A stretch of 64,000 nt of DNA, from contig JAFGSY010000044.1 in NCBI GenBank assembly GCA_016934315.1, positions 1 to 64,000 on the forward strand, read 5' to 3'. This stretch comes from Candidatus Anaeroferrophillus wilburensis (GTDB lineage: Bacteria; Desulfobacterota; Anaeroferrophillalia; Anaeroferrophillales; Anaeroferrophillaceae). Position numbers and translations under genes: made by a program. A model generated the notes under the pieces. The model searched no databases. It was not told where the DNA came from and saw only the letters and a list, made by a program, of their open reading frames with translations. Below are positions 1 through 9,447 of the stretch, one piece after another (positions within the stretch are counted from its first letter, which is position 1; each line of letters begins with the position of its first letter).

Positions 1-85
1 TGCCATGGAGGATGGGCTGCGTTTTGCGATCCGTGAAGGCGGCCGGACTGTTGGTGCCGGGGTCGTCAGCGAGATTATTGAATAA
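1..85 (+). CDS. tuf: Elongation factor Tu, C-terminal end (partial)
   Basis: Only the last 27 codons are in the window, read from base 2 to the TAA at 83-85. They encode the very conserved EF-Tu C-terminus (AMEDGLRFAIREGGRT, then VGAGVVSEIIE), which belongs to the beta-barrel domain 3 that contacts tRNA and EF-Ts. EF-Tu delivers aminoacyl-tRNA to the ribosome as a GTP complex in the cytoplasm. Its position 52 bp before rpsJ is the common str-S10 operon junction. The 5' part is cut off by the window edge. Confidence 0.95.
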   Translation, partial: AMEDGLRFAIREGGRTVGAGVVSEIIE

Positions 86-137
86 CGACGGCTGGCCATA
101 AACGGGGAATGATAGAGGAAACACGGAGTAGGTGAAG

Positions 138-452
138 ATGACCATTACCAACCAGAAAATCAGAATCAGATTGAAGGCTTACGATCATAAAATTCTTGAT
201 CAGTCGGTCCTTGAGATTGTCAATACGGCGAAAAGAACCGGAGCCAGGATTGCCGGCCCGATTGTGTTGCCGACCAGTATAAACAAGTATTGTGTCCTGC
301 GTTCCCCCCATGTCAATAAGAAATCTCGTGAGCAGTTCGAGGTGCGGACCCATAAGCGCCTTATTGATATCGTCGAGCCGACCCAGCAGACTGTTGATGC
401 GCTGATGAAGCTGGATTTGTCCGCCGGGGTAGATGTTGAGATAAAACTGTAA
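138..452 (+). CDS. rpsJ: 30S ribosomal protein S10
   Basis: The 104-residue product carries the S10 signature [13 protein letters not shown] near the N-terminus and VDIEIKL-type ending (VDVEIKL); the family is usually about 103 residues. S10 sits in the 30S head and also acts as NusE in transcription antitermination. The ATG at 138 is preferred over the in-frame GTG at 132 because GGAG at 125-128 is 9 nt from the ATG but only 3 nt from the GTG. First gene of the S10 block, directly after tuf. Confidence 0.95.
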   Translation: MTITNQKIRIRLKAYDHKILDQSVLEIVNTAKRTGARIAGPIVLPTSINKYCVLRSPHVNKKSREQFEVRTHKRLIDIVEPTQQTVDALMKLDLSAGVDVEIKL

Positions 453-494
453 GGGCAGGCTGCGTTAGTCTGCGGACGGGTTGAGGATAGAGTG

Positions 495-1127
495 ATGGCC
501 CAGATAAAGGGACTGTTAGGTAAAAAGATTGGTATGACCCAGATTTTTAATGAGCTGGGTGAGGAGATCCCGGTAACCGTGGTCAAGGTTGGCCCTTGTA
601 CGGTGGTCCAGATCAAGCGTGATGCCAAAGATGGCTATAACGCTGTGCAGCTCGGCTTTGATGAAAAGAAGCTGCAGTTGGCCATAAAGCCTGAAATCGG
701 ACATTGTGCCAAGGCCGGCAAAGGGGTTTTTCGCACCCTTAAGGAAGTCAAGGTCGACAACCCCGATGACTATCAGGTGGGTGACCAGCTGAGTGCCGAG
801 ATGTTTGCCACCGGTGATCTTGTTCATATCAGCGGTACCAGCAAGGGTAAAGGCTTTGCCGGGGTTATGAAGCGCTGGGGGTTCAGGGGTGCCGGTGCTT
901 CCCATGGCGTCCATAAGGTCCATCGTTCGGGTGGCTCGGTGGGGACTTCCGCCTGGCCGGCCCGGGTTTGGAAAGGCAAGAAAATGGCCGGCATGCTGGG
1001 TGACCAGACGGTGACCATGAAAAACCTGACGGTTATCGGTGTTCGTCCGGAGCAGGGCTTGCTGCTTATCAAAGGTGGCGTTCCGGGCAGCAAAAATGGC
1101 GTTCTGTTTATTAAAAAAGTGCAATAA
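495..1127 (+). CDS. rplC: 50S ribosomal protein L3
   Basis: The 210-residue product begins with the L3 hallmark LLGKKIGMTQIF and has the conserved central loop around residues 110-150 (ISGTSKGKGFAGVMKRW, then SHGVHKVHRSGGSVG) that reaches toward the peptidyl-transferase centre. L3 is an early 50S assembly protein. The ATG at 495 is chosen over the GTG three bases upstream because GAGG at 483-486 gives an 8-nt spacing. Lies between rpsJ and rplD in the standard S10 order. Confidence 0.95.
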   Translation: MAQIKGLLGKKIGMTQIFNELGEEIPVTVVKVGPCTVVQIKRDAKDGYNAVQLGFDEKKLQLAIKPEIGHCAKAGKGVFRTLKEVKVDNPDDYQVGDQLSAEMFATGDLVHISGTSKGKGFAGVMKRWGFRGAGASHGVHKVHRSGGSVGTSAWPARVWKGKKMAGMLGDQTVTMKNLTVIGVRPEQGLLLIKGGVPGSKNGVLFIKKVQ

Positions 1128-1151
1128 TTAAGGCAGTTGGTGGAGTATCCC

Positions 1152-1772
1152 ATGGCCGTTGTTGATCTGTACAATATGAAAAAGGAAAAAGTTGGCGAGG
1201 TCGAGCTGTCCGAGGCAATATTCAATGCTGAAGTCAAGGAGCACCTCATCCAGGAGATGGTCATCTGGCAGCTGGCCAAACGTCGCAGTGGTACGGCGGC
1301 GGTTAAGAGCCGCTCGCAGGTTCGCGGCGGCGGCGCCAAGCCCTGGCGCCAGAAGGGATCTGGACGGGCCCGCAGTGGTACCAGCCGGTCACCCATTTGG
1401 CGGAGCGGCGGCGTTGTTTTTGGCCCCCAGCCGCGCAGCTACGACTATAAACTGCCCAAGAAGGTGAAGCGGCAGGCTTTGATCTCGGTGTTGACCCAGA
1501 AGCACCTGCAGGGGAAACTGCTGGTGCTGGATGCTTTTGCCATTGATGAGATCAAGACCAAAACCGTTGCAGAGATGCTGTCTACTTTCGGGGTCAGCAG
1601 CGCCATGCTGGTCTGCGATGACAACCGCAACCTTGCCTTGTCGGCCCGCAACCTCCCCCGGGTGATGACCGTTGGTCATCGGGGTGTAAACGTCTATGAC
1701 CTCATGAAGCATGATCATCTGCTGATTTCGGCAGATGCCCTTGCCAGCATCCAGGGAGCATTGGTACAATGA
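1152..1772 (+). CDS. rplD: 50S ribosomal protein L4
   Basis: The 206-residue product shows the L4/L1e fold signature: an N-terminal [18 protein letters not shown] segment, the basic extended loop at residues 50-90 ([20 protein letters not shown]) that lines the peptide exit tunnel, and a C-terminal Rossmann-like half. The ATG at 1152 follows GGAG at 1142-1145. In Escherichia coli L4 represses its own S10 operon; nothing comparable to that leader could be recognised here. The stop overlaps rplW by 4 nt (ATGA), which suggests translational coupling. Confidence 0.94.
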   Translation: MAVVDLYNMKKEKVGEVELSEAIFNAEVKEHLIQEMVIWQLAKRRSGTAAVKSRSQVRGGGAKPWRQKGSGRARSGTSRSPIWRSGGVVFGPQPRSYDYKLPKKVKRQALISVLTQKHLQGKLLVLDAFAIDEIKTKTVAEMLSTFGVSSAMLVCDDNRNLALSARNLPRVMTVGHRGVNVYDLMKHDHLLISADALASIQGALVQ

Positions 1773-2065
1773 AAAAATCAGCATACTATGATTTGATTCG
1801 CTATCCCATGCTGACGGAAAAGACCATGGAAGCGAAGGAAGCCCACAATCAGTACGCCTTTGCTGTCGACCGCCAGGCTAATAAAGTGGAAATTAAAAAG
1901 GCGGTTGAAGCCCTTTTCAAAGTCAAGGTGCAGTCGGTTCGCACCCAGATGGTGAGGGGCAAAGTGAAACGGGTCGGCCGCAACATGGGCAAACGGCCAG
2001 ACTGGAAAAAGGCTGTGGTTACCTTGCTGCCTGAGCAGAAGATAGAGTTTTTTGAGGGCGTGTAG
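1769..2065 (+). CDS. rplW: 50S ribosomal protein L23
   Basis: The product is 98 residues, the usual L23 length. It has the typical opening [17 protein letters not shown] and the [18 protein letters not shown]-like core ([18 protein letters not shown]). L23 lies at the tunnel exit and is the main docking site for trigger factor and SRP. It overlaps rplD by 4 nt and precedes rplB by 39 bp. Confidence 0.94.
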   Translation: MKKSAYYDLIRYPMLTEKTMEAKEAHNQYAFAVDRQANKVEIKKAVEALFKVKVQSVRTQMVRGKVKRVGRNMGKRPDWKKAVVTLLPEQKIEFFEGV

Positions 2066-2104
2066 GGCGCTGGCAGTTCGATCGGTTGTTAAGGAGAGTG
2101 GCAG

Positions 2105-2926
2105 ATGGCATTGAAAAAATATAAACCAACATCACCGGGAAAGCGGTTCCAGACGTCATCCAGTTTTGATGAAATCACCAAAACGACGCCGGAAAAATCG
2201 CTGCTGGAACCGTTGAACAGCAAAGCCGGCAGGAATAATGCCGGCCGGATTACCGTCCGTCACCGCGGCGGCGGGGTGCGGCGCAAGTATCGGTTGATCG
2301 ATTTCAAGCGCTGCAAGGATAATATCCCGGCGACCGTTACGGCCATTGAGTACGATCCGAACCGCTCGGCCCGGTTGGCGCTGCTTCAGTATGCCGATGG
2401 TGAGAAACGCTACATCCTGGCACCGCTGAAAATTAAGGTTGGCGACCAGGTTGAGTCGGGCGAAAATGTCGATATCAAGCCGGGCAACTGCCTGCCCCTG
2501 AAAAATATCCCACTGGGCAGCATCATTCATAATATTGAGCTGAAGATCGGCAAGGGTGCCCAGATGGTGCGCAGCGGCGGCAGCTATGCCCAGTTGATGG
2601 CCAAAGAGGGAACCCAGGTACAGGTCAAACTGCCGTCCGGTGAGGTTCGTCTGGTGCACCATCTGTGTCGGGCCACCCTTGGCCAGCTGGCCAATATCGA
2701 ACATGAAAACATCTCCATCGGCAAGGCTGGCCGCAGCCGCTGGCTGGGACGTCGTCCCTCTGTTCGAGGTGTGGCCATGAATCCGGTTGATCATCCCCAT
2801 GGCGGCGGTGAGGGGAAATCATCGGGCGGCCGGCATCCGGTTACCCCCTGGGGCGTGCCCACCAAGGGTCACAAAACCCGGAATAACAAGGCAACTGACA
2901 AGCAGATAGTTAAACGGCGCAAATAA
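2105..2926 (+). CDS. rplB: 50S ribosomal protein L2
   Basis: The 273-residue product matches L2 throughout. It has the N-terminal [14 protein letters not shown], the central RNA-binding repeats, and the near-invariant C-terminal segment [13 protein letters not shown] with the histidine linked to peptidyl-transferase centre assembly. L2 is required for subunit association. The ribosome binding site AAGGAG lies at about 2092-2097. Confidence 0.96.
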   Translation: MALKKYKPTSPGKRFQTSSSFDEITKTTPEKSLLEPLNSKAGRNNAGRITVRHRGGGVRRKYRLIDFKRCKDNIPATVTAIEYDPNRSARLALLQYADGEKRYILAPLKIKVGDQVESGENVDIKPGNCLPLKNIPLGSIIHNIELKIGKGAQMVRSGGSYAQLMAKEGTQVQVKLPSGEVRLVHHLCRATLGQLANIEHENISIGKAGRSRWLGRRPSVRGVAMNPVDHPHGGGEGKSSGGRHPVTPWGVPTKGHKTRNNKATDKQIVKRRK

Positions 2927-2975
2927 CCAGTGACAGCGGGGTTATGGCTGCCAGCTCTTGATTGAGGAGGATTTC

Positions 2976-3254
2976 GTGGCGCGTTCAGTACATAAAGGTC
3001 CCTTTATTGATGCTCACCTGCTGACCAAGGTGGAAAAGCTGGTCAACAGCAATAATAAGATGATCAAAACCTGGTCCCGGCGGTCGACGATTATTCCGGA
3101 GATGGTTGGCTATACCATTGCGGTCCACAACGGACGCAAGTTTATTCCGGTGTTTGTTACCGAGGAGATGGTGGGCCACAAGCTGGGAGAGTTTGCCCCC
3201 ACCAGAACTTACTACGGGCATGCTGCCGATAAAAAATCCAAGGTGCGGCGGTAA
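2976..3254 (+). CDS. rpsS: 30S ribosomal protein S19
   Basis: The product is 92 residues from a GTG start and begins [15 protein letters not shown], the S19 hallmark; it also contains [22 protein letters not shown]19 forms a complex with S13 in the 30S head near the A site. The GTG at 2976 is preferred because an ideal GAGGAGG at 2964-2970 lies 5 nt upstream. An upstream TTG at 2958 would overlap that site. Located between rplB and rplV as usual. Confidence 0.94.
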   Translation: MARSVHKGPFIDAHLLTKVEKLVNSNNKMIKTWSRRSTIIPEMVGYTIAVHNGRKFIPVFVTEEMVGHKLGEFAPTRTYYGHAADKKSKVRR

Positions 3255-3284
3255 TCCGTTCTAGAACAACACAAGGAGTTGTCC

Positions 3285-3620
3285 ATGCAAGTACAAGCAC
3301 GCCTTCGCCATTATCGGGCGTCTGCCCGCAAGGTTCGTCTGGTTACCGATATGGTAAAAGGGATGGACGTGGCCCGGGCCATTGAAACTCTGCGGTTTAC
3401 CCAGAAGAAATCTGCGGCTGCCGTAATGAAATTGTTGCAATCCGCGGTTGCCAATGCTGATCAGCAGGGGACGGTGGATGTTGATGCCCTGTATGTTCAT
3501 AATGCTTATGTCGATGAAGGTCCCACCCTGCGCCGTTTTCAACCCCGGGCCATGGGACGGGCCAACCGGATACGCAAACGTACCAGCCACATTACCGTCA
3601 TCTTGGATGATGAGCGCTAA
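3285..3620 (+). CDS. rplV: 50S ribosomal protein L22
   Basis: The 111-residue product has the L22 features: an N-terminal helix region ([18 protein letters not shown]) and the long beta hairpin with the conserved [16 protein letters not shown] motif. This hairpin extends into the exit tunnel and is a known site of macrolide-resistance mutations. The ATG at 3285 follows AAGGAG (3273-3278) by 6 nt; a TTG at 3279 is too close to the site to be the start. Confidence 0.94.
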   Translation: MQVQARLRHYRASARKVRLVTDMVKGMDVARAIETLRFTQKKSAAAVMKLLQSAVANADQQGTVDVDALYVHNAYVDEGPTLRRFQPRAMGRANRIRKRTSHITVILDDER

Positions 3621-3652
3621 CAACCAGTAAAACCCGTGAGAGGAGTTGGAAC

Positions 3653-4306
3653 TTGGGACAGAAAGTTAACCCCATAGGCTTTCGCTTAGGTATTGTCAAA
3701 ACATGGAGTTCTCGTTGGTACGCCGACAAGGACTTTAAAACGTTCCTCCATGAAGATCTGCGGCTGAAGAAGTACCTCAAGAAGAAGATGTACCACGCCG
3801 GGATTTCCAAGATTGAGATTGAACGGGCAGCCAAGCGTATCCGGATCAATATCTTTGCCGCCCGTCCCGGGATTATCATCGGGAAGAAGGGGTCGGAGAT
3901 CGAGACGCTGAAAAAAGAGCTCCAGAAGCTGACCACCGGTGAGCTGTTTATCAATATCAATGAGGTGAAACGGCCGGAAACTGATGCCCAGCTGATTGCC
4001 GAAAATGTTGCCCTGCAACTGGAACGCCGGGTTGCCTTTCGTCGGGCGATCAAACGCAGCGTCGGCATGGCCATGAAGCTCGGTGTTAAAGGTGTCAAGG
4101 TGGCGGTTGCCGGGCGTCTGGGTGGTGCTGAAATAGCCCGTTCAGAATGGTATCGCGATGGTCGGGTGCCTCTGCATACGCTCCGGGCGGATATCGATTA
4201 TGGGTTTGCGGAGGCAAACACCACCTATGGGATTATTGGTGTCAAGGTGTGGGTTTTTAAAGGTGAGATTGTTGCTCAGAAAGGTGAACTGGCCGCCGGC
4301 GCCTAA
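3653..4306 (+). CDS. rpsC: 30S ribosomal protein S3
   Basis: The 217-residue product starts [18 protein letters not shown] and contains a KH domain with the GXXG motif ([14 protein letters not shown], about residues 75-90) and the S3 C-terminal domain ([22 protein letters not shown]). S3 lies at the mRNA entry channel and contributes helicase activity. The start codon is TTG, supported by AGGAG at 3641-3645 with a 7-nt spacing and by the conserved N-terminus immediately after it. Confidence 0.95.
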   Translation: MGQKVNPIGFRLGIVKTWSSRWYADKDFKTFLHEDLRLKKYLKKKMYHAGISKIEIERAAKRIRINIFAARPGIIIGKKGSEIETLKKELQKLTTGELFININEVKRPETDAQLIAENVALQLERRVAFRRAIKRSVGMAMKLGVKGVKVAVAGRLGGAEIARSEWYRDGRVPLHTLRADIDYGFAEANTTYGIIGVKVWVFKGEIVAQKGELAAGA

Positions 4307-4355
4307 TAATAGGGGCAGCGTCGGCTGGTAAGCACGGGAAGGTAGGATTCATGCC

Positions 4356-4778
4356 ATGTTAATGCCTAAAAAGGTTAAATATAGAAAACAGCAGAAGGGA
4401 CGCATCAAGGGCAACGCCAAGCGGGGTTCAAGTCTCTCATTCGGTGATTACGGTCTGCAGGCCCTGGAACCGGGACGGATTACCAACCGGCAGATCGAAT
4501 CTGCCCGTATTGCCATCACCCGCTATATCAAGCGTGGCGGCAAGGTTTGGATACGTATCTTCCCTGACAAGCCGTTGACCAAAAAACCGGCTGAAGTGCG
4601 GATGGGAAAAGGGAAGGGCTCACCGGAAGAGTGGGTGGCAGTGGTGAAGCCCGGCAGAATGCTCTATGAAATGGAGGGGGTGGACCGCGAGCGGGCCATG
4701 GAAGCTCTCCGACTGGCAGCTCATAAGCTGCCCATCAGAACCAAAATGGTAGCGCGGGAGATGAGTAATGAAGGCTAA
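4356..4778 (+). CDS. rplP: 50S ribosomal protein L16
   Basis: The 140-residue product opens with [16 protein letters not shown] and carries the conserved segments [17 protein letters not shown] and [18 protein letters not shown] of L16/L10e. L16 helps to organise the A-site finger and tRNA accommodation. The first ATG (4356) matches the family N-terminus. Its 3' end overlaps the start of rpmC by 11 nt, a tighter arrangement than in many genomes. Confidence 0.94.
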   Translation: MLMPKKVKYRKQQKGRIKGNAKRGSSLSFGDYGLQALEPGRITNRQIESARIAITRYIKRGGKVWIRIFPDKPLTKKPAEVRMGKGKGSPEEWVAVVKPGRMLYEMEGVDRERAMEALRLAAHKLPIRTKMVAREMSNEG

Positions 4779-4962
4779 AGAGATCCGACTGTTGTCGCCA
4801 GAAGAGATGCAGCAGAAGGTGGAAGCATTATCACACGAGCTGTTCAATCTCCGTTTTCAGAAATCCAGCGGCCAGTTGCAGGATACGGCCAAGTTAAAGG
4901 AACTCAAACGGGACCGGGCTCGATTAAAAACGATCATCCGTGAACACGAGATCCAGGAATAA
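4768..4962 (+). CDS. rpmC: 50S ribosomal protein L29
   Basis: The product is 64 residues, the usual L29 size, with the diagnostic [18 protein letters not shown] helix and an [15 protein letters not shown] second helix. L29 sits next to L23 at the tunnel exit. The gene starts inside the last codons of rplP (11-nt overlap) and is followed 11 bp later by rpsQ, so translation is probably coupled. Confidence 0.93.
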   Translation: MKAKEIRLLSPEEMQQKVEALSHELFNLRFQKSSGQLQDTAKLKELKRDRARLKTIIREHEIQE

Positions 4963-4973
4963 GGTGGAATGAG

Positions 4974-5240
4974 ATGCAGGAAGCAAAACGACGCATAAAA
5001 CGGACGATGGTTGGGGTGGTGGTCAGTGACAAGATGGACAAGACGGTAGTGGTCCGGGTGTCCGCCAAGGTGAAGCACCCGACCTATAAAAAGTATGTCC
5101 AGCAGAGTAAAAAATACAAGGCGCACGACGAAGTAAACCAGTGCAGCATTGGTGACAAGGTCCAGATTACTGAATGCCGGCCGCTGAGCAAGGACAAATG
5201 CTGGCGGATCAGCAAAGTGGTGGAAAAAGCTCTAGCTTAG
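4974..5240 (+). CDS. rpsQ: 30S ribosomal protein S17
   Basis: The 88-residue product has an OB-fold S17 pattern: [19 protein letters not shown] near the N-terminus, then [19 protein letters not shown], then the [19 protein letters not shown] motif. S17 is a primary 16S rRNA-binding protein on the 30S body. It lies in the standard rplP-rpmC-rpsQ-rplN order. Confidence 0.94.
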   Translation: MQEAKRRIKRTMVGVVVSDKMDKTVVVRVSAKVKHPTYKKYVQQSKKYKAHDEVNQCSIGDKVQITECRPLSKDKCWRISKVVEKALA

Positions 5241-5288
5241 CAATCGGTTGCCGTTTTCCGGCAGTAATAGCCGGGAGGGAGAAGGAAG

Positions 5289-5657
5289 ATGATTCAGGTA
5301 GAAACTGTTCTCGATGCTGCTGATAATTCAGGGGCCAAAAAGGTGCAGTGCATTAAGGTTCTGGGCGGTTCACGGAAGCGATATGCTACGGTCGGCGATA
5401 TTATCAAAGTGTCGGTAAAGGAGGCGGCTCCCAATTCCAAAGTGAAGAAGGGCGACGTCATGCAGGCGGTAGTGGTTCGTACGGCCAAGGAGATCCGGCG
5501 GAGCAACGGCAGCTACATCAAATTTGACTGCAATTCGGCGGTGCTGATTAATGCCCAGCAGGAGCCTATTGGCACCCGTATTTTCGGCCCGGTGGCCCGT
5601 GAACTGCGCGCCAAGCGCTTTATGAAAATTATTTCCCTGGCTCCGGAAGTTTTATAA
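5289..5657 (+). CDS. rplN: 50S ribosomal protein L14
   Basis: The 122-residue product has the usual L14 length. It starts [20 protein letters not shown] and carries [18 protein letters not shown] near the C-terminus. L14 forms part of the inter-subunit bridge with 16S rRNA and is the binding site of the silencing factor RsfS. A GGGAGGGAGAAGGAAG stretch just upstream serves as the ribosome binding site. Confidence 0.95.
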   Translation: MIQVETVLDAADNSGAKKVQCIKVLGGSRKRYATVGDIIKVSVKEAAPNSKVKKGDVMQAVVVRTAKEIRRSNGSYIKFDCNSAVLINAQQEPIGTRIFGPVARELRAKRFMKIISLAPEVL

Positions 5658-5682
5658 GACCGAGAAATTGGAGACGTTGACA

Positions 5683-6003
5683 ATGGCAACAGCACGGATA
5701 AAAAAAGGCGATAAGGTCATGGTTATCGCCGGCAAAGATAAAGAGAAAAGCGGCAAAGTAAAAAAAGTCGACTTTGAAAAACAGCGGGTTATCGTGGAGA
5801 AGCTTAATATCATCAAGCGCCACACGAAACCTGGGATGGGTACTCAGGGTGGCATTCTGGAGAAGGAAGCCTCCATCCACCTGTCCAATGTCATGATGTT
5901 CTGTGATAAATGTGATAAGCCGGTGCGGATCGGTTTTAAGACCTTGACTGACAAGTCAAAGGTCCGTTTCTGTAAAAGCTGTAACGAACTGCTGGATAAA
6001 TAG
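5683..6003 (+). CDS. rplX: 50S ribosomal protein L24 with two CxxC pairs
   Basis: The 106-residue product has a KOW motif at its N-terminus ([20 protein letters not shown]) and the L24 core. L24 initiates 50S assembly. The C-terminal third carries two Cys pairs, CDKC and CKSC, separated by about 20 residues, a zinc-ribbon-like layout found in some bacterial L24 proteins. The ATG at 5683 is chosen because GGAG at 5670-5673 is correctly spaced and the family N-terminus follows; a TTG at 5668 overlaps that site. Confidence 0.93.
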   Translation: MATARIKKGDKVMVIAGKDKEKSGKVKKVDFEKQRVIVEKLNIIKRHTKPGMGTQGGILEKEASIHLSNVMMFCDKCDKPVRIGFKTLTDKSKVRFCKSCNELLDK

Positions 6004-6029
6004 TACGGATCAGGGAGGCGGGTTGGACG

Positions 6030-6569
6030 ATGAGTGTCCTGAAAGATACATATATCAATGAAGTGGTTCCGGCGTTGACCAAACAGTTTGGTTATCGCAA
6101 CTGCATGCAGGTGCCGCGGTTGGAAAAGGTTGTGGTCAATATGGGCCTTGGCGCCGCGGTGCAGAATATCAAGATTCTCGATTCTGCGGTGGAAGAACTG
6201 GCGGCCATTACCGGCCAGAAGCCGGTGATTACCAAGGCGCGCAAGTCGATCGCGTCCTTCAAATTGCGTGAAGGGATGCCCATTGGCTGCATGGTTACCC
6301 TGCGCCGGGATACCATGTACGAATTTCTCGAACGGCTGGTTGGCGTTGTTCTGCCCCGGATACGAGATTTCAAGGGAATCTCGGGCAAGGCGTTTGACGG
6401 CCGGGGCAATTATACTCTTGGACTTCGCGAGCAAACGGTGTTTCCCGAAATTGATCTGGAAAAAGTGGATACAGTCAAGGGGATGAATATTGTCGTGGTG
6501 AATACGGCCAAAACAGACGAAGAGGGGAAGGCCATGCTGACCATGCTTGGTTTTCCGTTCCGCAAATAA
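6030..6569 (+). CDS. rplE: 50S ribosomal protein L5
   Basis: The 179-residue product matches L5: [15 protein letters not shown], then [22 protein letters not shown], then the [18 protein letters not shown] motif. L5 binds 5S rRNA in the central protuberance and contacts P-site tRNA. It stands between rplX and rpsN as in the canonical spc operon. Confidence 0.96.
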   Translation: MSVLKDTYINEVVPALTKQFGYRNCMQVPRLEKVVVNMGLGAAVQNIKILDSAVEELAAITGQKPVITKARKSIASFKLREGMPIGCMVTLRRDTMYEFLERLVGVVLPRIRDFKGISGKAFDGRGNYTLGLREQTVFPEIDLEKVDTVKGMNIVVVNTAKTDEEGKAMLTMLGFPFRK

Positions 6570-6595
6570 CCTTGATTGGGGCAAGGGAGATATAG

Positions 6596-6781
6596 ATGGC
6601 TAAGAAGTCAATGATGATCAAGGCGGTACGGCCGAAGAAATTCAAGGTTCGGGACCATAACCGTTGTCCACTGTGCGGCCGGCCACGGGGATACCTGCGT
6701 AAGTTTGATATGTGTCGTATCTGTTTTCGGAGCCTTTCATCCCAAGGTGAAATTCCCGGGGTCGTCAAATCAAGCTGGTAA
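6596..6781 (+). CDS. rpsN: 30S ribosomal protein S14, zinc-binding type
   Basis: The 61-residue product is the short (C+) form of S14 with a zinc finger CPLC-(12)-CRIC, in contrast to the roughly 100-residue Cys-free form of enterobacteria. S14 is located in the 30S head. GCAAGGGAGA upstream provides the ribosome binding site. Keeping the zinc form suggests that zinc is not limiting in the habitat, or that a C- paralogue lies elsewhere; neither can be decided from this window. Confidence 0.94.
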   Translation: MAKKSMMIKAVRPKKFKVRDHNRCPLCGRPRGYLRKFDMCRICFRSLSSQGEIPGVVKSSW

Positions 6782-6796
6782 GAAGGATAGAACATT

Positions 6797-7198
6797 ATGT
6801 CGATGAATGATCTGCTTGCCGATCTGCTGACGCGGGTGCGCAATGCGCATATGGCAAAACACGAAAGTACGGATGTTATCTTTTCCCGGATGAATCAAAG
6901 CATTGCTGAGATTCTCAAAGAAGAGGGTTACATCAAGAATGTCAAGGTGATAAAAGACGGCAAAACCTACGGAGTCTTGCGTCTTTATCTGAAATATGAT
7001 GACCAGGGCAAGCCGGTGATCTCCGGGTTGCGGCGGGAAAGCAAGCCCGGGTTGCGGAAATATGTTGGAGCTGATCAAATTCCCCCTATTCTTAATGGGT
7101 TGGGGATTGCTGTTCTGTCAACCTCGAAAGGGGTCATTACCGGAGAGCAGGCCAGAAAGCTCAATGTTGGCGGAGAATTTCTCTGCTCAGTCTGGTAG
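6797..7198 (+). CDS. rpsH: 30S ribosomal protein S8
   Basis: The 133-residue product has the S8 N-terminus ([19 protein letters not shown]) and the C-terminal [20 protein letters not shown] motif that contacts helix 21 of 16S rRNA. In Escherichia coli S8 represses the spc operon by binding near rplE; an equivalent site was not identified. ATG at 6797 and a second ATG at 6803 are both possible starts; the first is used. Confidence 0.94.
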   Translation: MSMNDLLADLLTRVRNAHMAKHESTDVIFSRMNQSIAEILKEEGYIKNVKVIKDGKTYGVLRLYLKYDDQGKPVISGLRRESKPGLRKYVGADQIPPILNGLGIAVLSTSKGVITGEQARKLNVGGEFLCSVW

Positions 7199-7228
7199 TC
7201 GTCGTTTCATGTGGTAAGGAGATAAACC

Positions 7229-7762
7229 ATGTCCCGCATTGGTAAACAACCAATTCCCCTGGCTCAGGGGGTAGAAGTGCAGATTCAAGATGGGGCCGTT
7301 GTCGTCAAAGGACCGAAGGGTGAGTTGCGCCAGTCCCTGGTGGAGCGCGTTCAGGTGGCGGTGGAGGACAATGCTGTTGTTGTTACCCGGCAGAGCGATG
7401 ACCGGCGGTCCCGGTCGTTCCATGGGTTGATGCGCGCCTTGATTGCCAATATGGTTACCGGGGTTTCCACCGGGTTCACCAAAACGCTGGAGCTCAACGG
7501 TGTCGGTTATCGGGCCGAAGTCAGCGGTGATGTTCTGAATATGAACCTGGGGTTTGCCCATCCCATTAACTGCCCCATCCCTGATGGGATTGCCGTCTCG
7601 GTGGAGCGGGAAAAAATTACCGTTCAGGGTATTGACAAACAGCAGGTTGGTGCTGTGGCCGCCAAAATCAGAGGGTATCGGCCGGTTGAACCCTACAAGG
7701 GCAAAGGCATTAAGTACGCTAATGAACGCGTTCTGCGTAAAGCCGGTAAAGCCGGGAAATAG
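7229..7762 (+). CDS. rplF: 50S ribosomal protein L6
   Basis: The 177-residue product opens MSRIGKQPIPLAQGVEV and contains the duplicated L6 fold with the C-terminal motif AAKIRGYRPVEPYKGKGIKY. L6 lies near the sarcin-ricin loop and the factor-binding site. The ribosome binding site is AAGGAG at about 7215-7220. Confidence 0.95.
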   Translation: MSRIGKQPIPLAQGVEVQIQDGAVVVKGPKGELRQSLVERVQVAVEDNAVVVTRQSDDRRSRSFHGLMRALIANMVTGVSTGFTKTLELNGVGYRAEVSGDVLNMNLGFAHPINCPIPDGIAVSVEREKITVQGIDKQQVGAVAAKIRGYRPVEPYKGKGIKYANERVLRKAGKAGK

Positions 7763-7777
7763 ATGTGAGGTGTGGTG

Positions 7778-8140
7778 GTGAACAGGATTAAAAAACGCAG
7801 CCAGCTGCGGGCTAAAAAAAAGATCAAGATCAGAAGTCGGATATCCGGCCAGGGAGATTGTCCGCGGCTTTCCGTTTACCGATCTGCCAGCCATATCTAT
7901 GTGCAGGCGATTGATGACCTGGCGGGTCGGACTCTGGCCAGTGCCGGGACAACGGAACGGGATTTTACCGATGCCAATGGCGGCAATGTCAAGGCGGCCC
8001 AGCAGGTGGGGAAGCTGATTGCCGGCCGTCTGCTTGAACTGGGGATCAAGAACGTGGTTTTCGACCGGAATGGTTTTTTGTATCATGGCCGGGTGAAGGC
8101 GCTAGCCGATGCCGCGCGGGAAACCGGGCTGCAGTTTTAG
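7778..8140 (+). CDS. rplR: 50S ribosomal protein L18
   Basis: The product is 120 residues from the GTG at 7778. It contains the L18 segments [18 protein letters not shown] and [21 protein letters not shown], which bind 5S rRNA in the central protuberance. Three in-frame GTG codons occur at 7772, 7775 and 7778; GAGG at 7767-7770 favours the last one. It is followed by rpsE after an 83-bp gap in which nothing else was recognised. Confidence 0.93.
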   Translation: MNRIKKRSQLRAKKKIKIRSRISGQGDCPRLSVYRSASHIYVQAIDDLAGRTLASAGTTERDFTDANGGNVKAAQQVGKLIAGRLLELGIKNVVFDRNGFLYHGRVKALADAARETGLQF

Positions 8141-8223
8141 CAGGGGTCGACGGTAGAGCGTACTACCGTGTAAACAAAAAGAGCAATCTGGACGGATAAC
8201 GTCGGAAAGTCAGGGGAGGTAGA

Positions 8224-8724
8224 TTGTTGGACACTGCCAGAGTCGGAGAGGTTGAACTGATCGATCGAGTGGTCAAGATTAACCGGGTGGCCAAGGTTGT
8301 TAAGGGTGGCCGTCGTTTTAGTTTTAGTGCGTTGGTTGTTGTTGGTGATGGCCATGGCCGGGTTGGTTTTGGCCTCGGCAAGGCGAATGAGGTTCCCGAA
8401 GCGGTTCGTAAAGGTGCCGAAGCGGCTCGCCGGACCATGGTGAAGGTTTCCATGCTGGGGACCACCATTCCTTTTCAGGTTACCGGTCACTATGGGGCCG
8501 GCAGAGTGCTTTTGCGGCCTGCATCCCCCGGAACCGGGGTTATTGCTGGCGGCGCGGTACGGGCGGTACTGGAATCAGCCGGCATTAAGGATATCCTGAC
8601 CAAGTGTCTTGGTTCAAATAATCCTCATAACGCGGTGCGGGCTACCATTGAGGGCCTGTTGCAGCTGAAAACAGCGGCGGATGTTTCTCGCAATCGCAAT
8701 AAGCCGGTGAACGTTGCCTCGTAA
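8224..8724 (+). CDS. rpsE: 30S ribosomal protein S5
   Basis: The 166-residue product has the S5 double-stranded RNA-binding-like N-terminal domain ([19 protein letters not shown]) and the C-terminal segments [18 protein letters not shown] and [17 protein letters not shown]5 contributes to decoding accuracy and mRNA unwinding. Two adjacent in-frame TTG codons (8224 and 8227) follow a strong AGGGGAGG at 8212-8219; no ATG fits the conserved N-terminus, so TTG is the start. Confidence 0.93.
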   Translation: MLDTARVGEVELIDRVVKINRVAKVVKGGRRFSFSALVVVGDGHGRVGFGLGKANEVPEAVRKGAEAARRTMVKVSMLGTTIPFQVTGHYGAGRVLLRPASPGTGVIAGGAVRAVLESAGIKDILTKCLGSNNPHNAVRATIEGLLQLKTAADVSRNRNKPVNVAS

Positions 8725-8765
8725 GGTTGATCGGCAGACTAACAGCTAGTGCAAGGTGTAAGGGT

Positions 8766-8951
8766 ATGTTGAAAATAACACTGAAAAAAAGTTGTGCCGG
8801 CCGGCTGAAAAAGCATGTGGCGACGGCCCAGGCTCTGGGATTGCGGCGGATCAGACAAAGCGTTATCCATCGGGAAACGCCGCAGATCAGGGGAATGGTT
8901 GACAGTATCTCCTATCTGGTTGACGTCGAACAGCTGCCGGATGCGGAATAA
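8766..8951 (+). CDS. rpmD: 50S ribosomal protein L30
   Basis: The 61-residue product begins [13 protein letters not shown] and has the L30 core ([36 protein letters not shown]). L30 is a small 50S protein found in most but not all bacteria. ATG at 8766 is preferred to upstream in-frame codons because the predicted product then has the usual length. It sits between rpsE and rplO as expected. Confidence 0.92.
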   Translation: MLKITLKKSCAGRLKKHVATAQALGLRRIRQSVIHRETPQIRGMVDSISYLVDVEQLPDAE

Positions 8952-8994
8952 GTTATAGACAGTTGCAATAGTGATCCTGAGGTGAGAGGATACC

Positions 8995-9447
8995 ATGGTT
9001 GAATTAGCGAATTTAGGTAAAAATCCCGGAGCCGGCAGTAAGCGAAAGAGAATCGGCCGGGGAACTGGTTCCGGTTATCATAAAACCGCCGGCCGGGGAC
9101 ATAAAGGACAGAAATCACGTTCCGGCGGGACCATTCCTGTCTGGTTTGAGGGGGGACAGATGCCCCTGCAGCGCCGGTTGCCAAAACGGGGCTTCAACAA
9201 CATTTTCCGTACTGAATATGAGATTCTCAATGTTCACCAGCTGAATTGCTTTCAGGATGGTGATATTGTTGATCTGGCGGCCCTGCAGGCGAACGGTTTG
9301 GTGCGCAAAAGCAGCTCGCTGGTGAAAGTCCTTGGCAACGGACTGTTGAGTAGAAAAATAACGGTTAAAGTGCACAAATTCAGTGCGACGGCCCGGGACA
9401 AGATTGTTCAGGCCGGAGGTCAGGCTGAGGAGATCTCCCTTGCTTAA
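8995..9447 (+). CDS. rplO: 50S ribosomal protein L15
   Basis: The 150-residue product has the glycine- and basic-rich L15 N-terminus (KRIGRGTGSGYHKTAGRGHK), the GQKSRSGG motif and the FEGGQMPLQRRLPKRGF block. L15 is a late 50S assembly protein. Its last codons overlap the start of secY by 8 nt, which couples ribosomal protein and translocon synthesis. Confidence 0.94.
   Translation: MVELANLGKNPGAGSKRKRIGRGTGSGYHKTAGRGHKGQKSRSGGTIPVWFEGGQMPLQRRLPKRGFNNIFRTEYEILNVHQLNCFQDGDIVDLAALQANGLVRKSSSLVKVLGNGLLSRKITVKVHKFSATARDKIVQAGGQAEEISLA

Noticed and set aside
516-1124. Long antisense reading frames opposite ribosomal and other genes
   Set aside because: They are mirror images of strongly conserved coding sequence and have no ribosome binding sites or families.
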